Shown here in pieces: positions 63,391 to 64,000 of a stretch of 64,000 bases of DNA. Position 1 is the first letter of the stretch; each line of letters begins with the position of its first letter. The position numbers and the translations under genes were made by a program. Source of the DNA: Archilochus colubris (Eukaryota > Chordata > Aves > Apodiformes > Trochilidae); NCBI GenBank assembly GCA_023079485.1, contig CM041085.1, positions 90,779,115-90,843,114 on the forward strand, written 5' to 3'. The notes beneath the pieces are model-generated. The model was given only the letters and a program-made list of their open reading frames with translations. It did no database searches and had not been told where the DNA came from.

Positions 63391-64000
63391 AATCATAGAG
63401 CCATTTAGGTTCAAAAAGGCTGAGGCAAACTTTTAATATACAACTGTCAATTCCACTGAGTACTAAAGCATTGTATCCACGCATCATTTAAATACCTCCA
63501 GGGACTGTGACTCAACTACTTCCCTGTGCAGCCTGCCCCTGCTTGACCACTCTTTCAGTAAAGGCATTTTTTCTAATACCCATTCTAAACCTCCCTTGGC
63601 TCAACTTGAAGCCATTTCCTCTTGTCCTGTCACTTGTTACTTGGAAGAAGAAACTGCCCCCCACCTCACTACAGCCTTATTTTCCAAACTTGTAGGGAGC
63701 AAAAAACAGCCCCCTCTTTTCCAGCCTAAACTGTCTCATTTCCTTCAACCTCTTCTCATAAGACTCATTCTCTAGACCTTTCATCAGTTTTCTTGCCCTC
63801 TCTGGACATGCTCCAGCACCTCAATGTCTTTCTTGAAGCAAGAGGCTGAAAACTGAACGCAATATTTCATGTGTGGATATACCCAGTCTGAAGATCTTTG
63901 GAGTTAGGATTTTGCTGCTAGATTCATCTTTTTCATGTTAAGTGCTTTCTTATCTGCTTATCATATGTTAGCAGTGGCAGTCACCTATGGGTCTCAATAA
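63391..64000 (-). mobile_element. CR1 LINE fragment, running off the window
   Basis: A diverged antisense CR1 3' region: AATCATAGAGCCATTTAGGT, TACCTCCAGGGACTGTGACT, CTTGTCCTGTCACTTGTTAC, AACCTCTTCTCATAAGACTC, CTTGCCCTCTCTGGACATGC and TCCAGCACCTCAATGTCTTT, followed by weaker similarity to the end of the window. The order of these blocks matches the minus-strand reading of the family. More decayed than the 18018 copy. The 5' limit is not visible. Confidence 0.9.

Larger units (their letters stand above)
22237..64000 (+). other. KHDRBS2: Intron of KHDRBS2 (partial, downstream)
   Basis: More than 41 kb with no further exon that I can recognise. The next expected coding segment, rich in Tyr, Asp and Gly (YDDGYG-like), was looked for on the + strand and not found. 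I could not run a systematic search. Large introns are expected for this gene. From 22.3 to 43.3 kb I see only poly(A), poly(T) and TG simple repeats and A+T-rich sequence. The later part holds the CR1, microsatellite, foldback and G+C-rich features listed separately. Confidence 0.7.

Noticed and set aside
1..64000. CRISPR arrays, operons, tRNA or rRNA genes
   Set aside because: No regularly spaced repeats with unique spacers, no clustered long ORFs and no tRNA- or rRNA-like sequence noticed. The sequence is vertebrate intron.

Overview
The window is vertebrate nuclear DNA, most likely from a bird. It is A+T-rich, almost free of coding sequence, and carries many CR1 LINE fragments of avian type. 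Several begin, read on the + strand, with the familiar antisense CR1 3' end (CAGAATCAnnnnGGTTGGAA followed by a GACCTCnGAGATCATC-like stretch). There are no bacterial-style gene clusters, no long ORFs and no recognisable RNA genes. Nearly all short ORFs are chance openings or fragments of CR1 ORF2.

The only host gene I can support is KHDRBS2 (SLM-1, a STAR-family KH-domain splicing regulator) on the + strand. Two internal coding exons are visible: 17722-17849 (128 nt) and 22041-22236 (196 nt). Spliced, they give 108 codons in frame and encode the linker after the KH/QUA2 region: the residues starting DYNDEIRQEQ, an RG-rich segment, a proline-rich SH3-ligand-like segment (IPPPLPGRG) and the start of the tyrosine-rich tail (AHEAYEEY). 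I found neither the preceding KH-domain exons nor the following Tyr-rich exons, so positions 1-17721 and 22237-64000 are read as parts of very large introns.

Region by region: 1-17.7 kb is intron with CR1 fragments at about 1.70-1.99, 5.61-5.80, 14.25-14.58 and 16.69-16.77 kb, and a 101-bp tandem duplication at 1991-2192. 17.7-22.2 kb holds the two exons and a short intron. That intron contains a 1.3-kb dead CR1 with recognisable reverse-transcriptase motifs. It also contains a second CR1 interrupted by a 295-bp element with terminal inverted repeats and a 6-bp target-site duplication. 22.2-64 kb is intron with few recognisable elements: CR1 at 43.3-43.7, about 49.1-49.3 (ancient), 60.1 and 63.4-64.0 kb, a pentanucleotide microsatellite at 44.0 kb, a 208-bp almost perfect foldback element at 51.4 kb, and an unexplained G+C-rich patch at 54.4-54.7 kb.

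Two observations stand out. First, the donor of exon 17722-17849 is weak (GTGTGG). It is followed 52 nt later by five tandem TAAA units, which are at once the motif bound by STAR proteins, a set of five overlapping AATAAA hexamers, and the in-frame stop codon of an unspliced transcript. This suggests self-regulated splicing or intronic polyadenylation. Second, the 295-bp and 208-bp elements share termini and a 6-bp target duplication. They define a small mobile-element family with one unique-core member and one palindromic foldback member.
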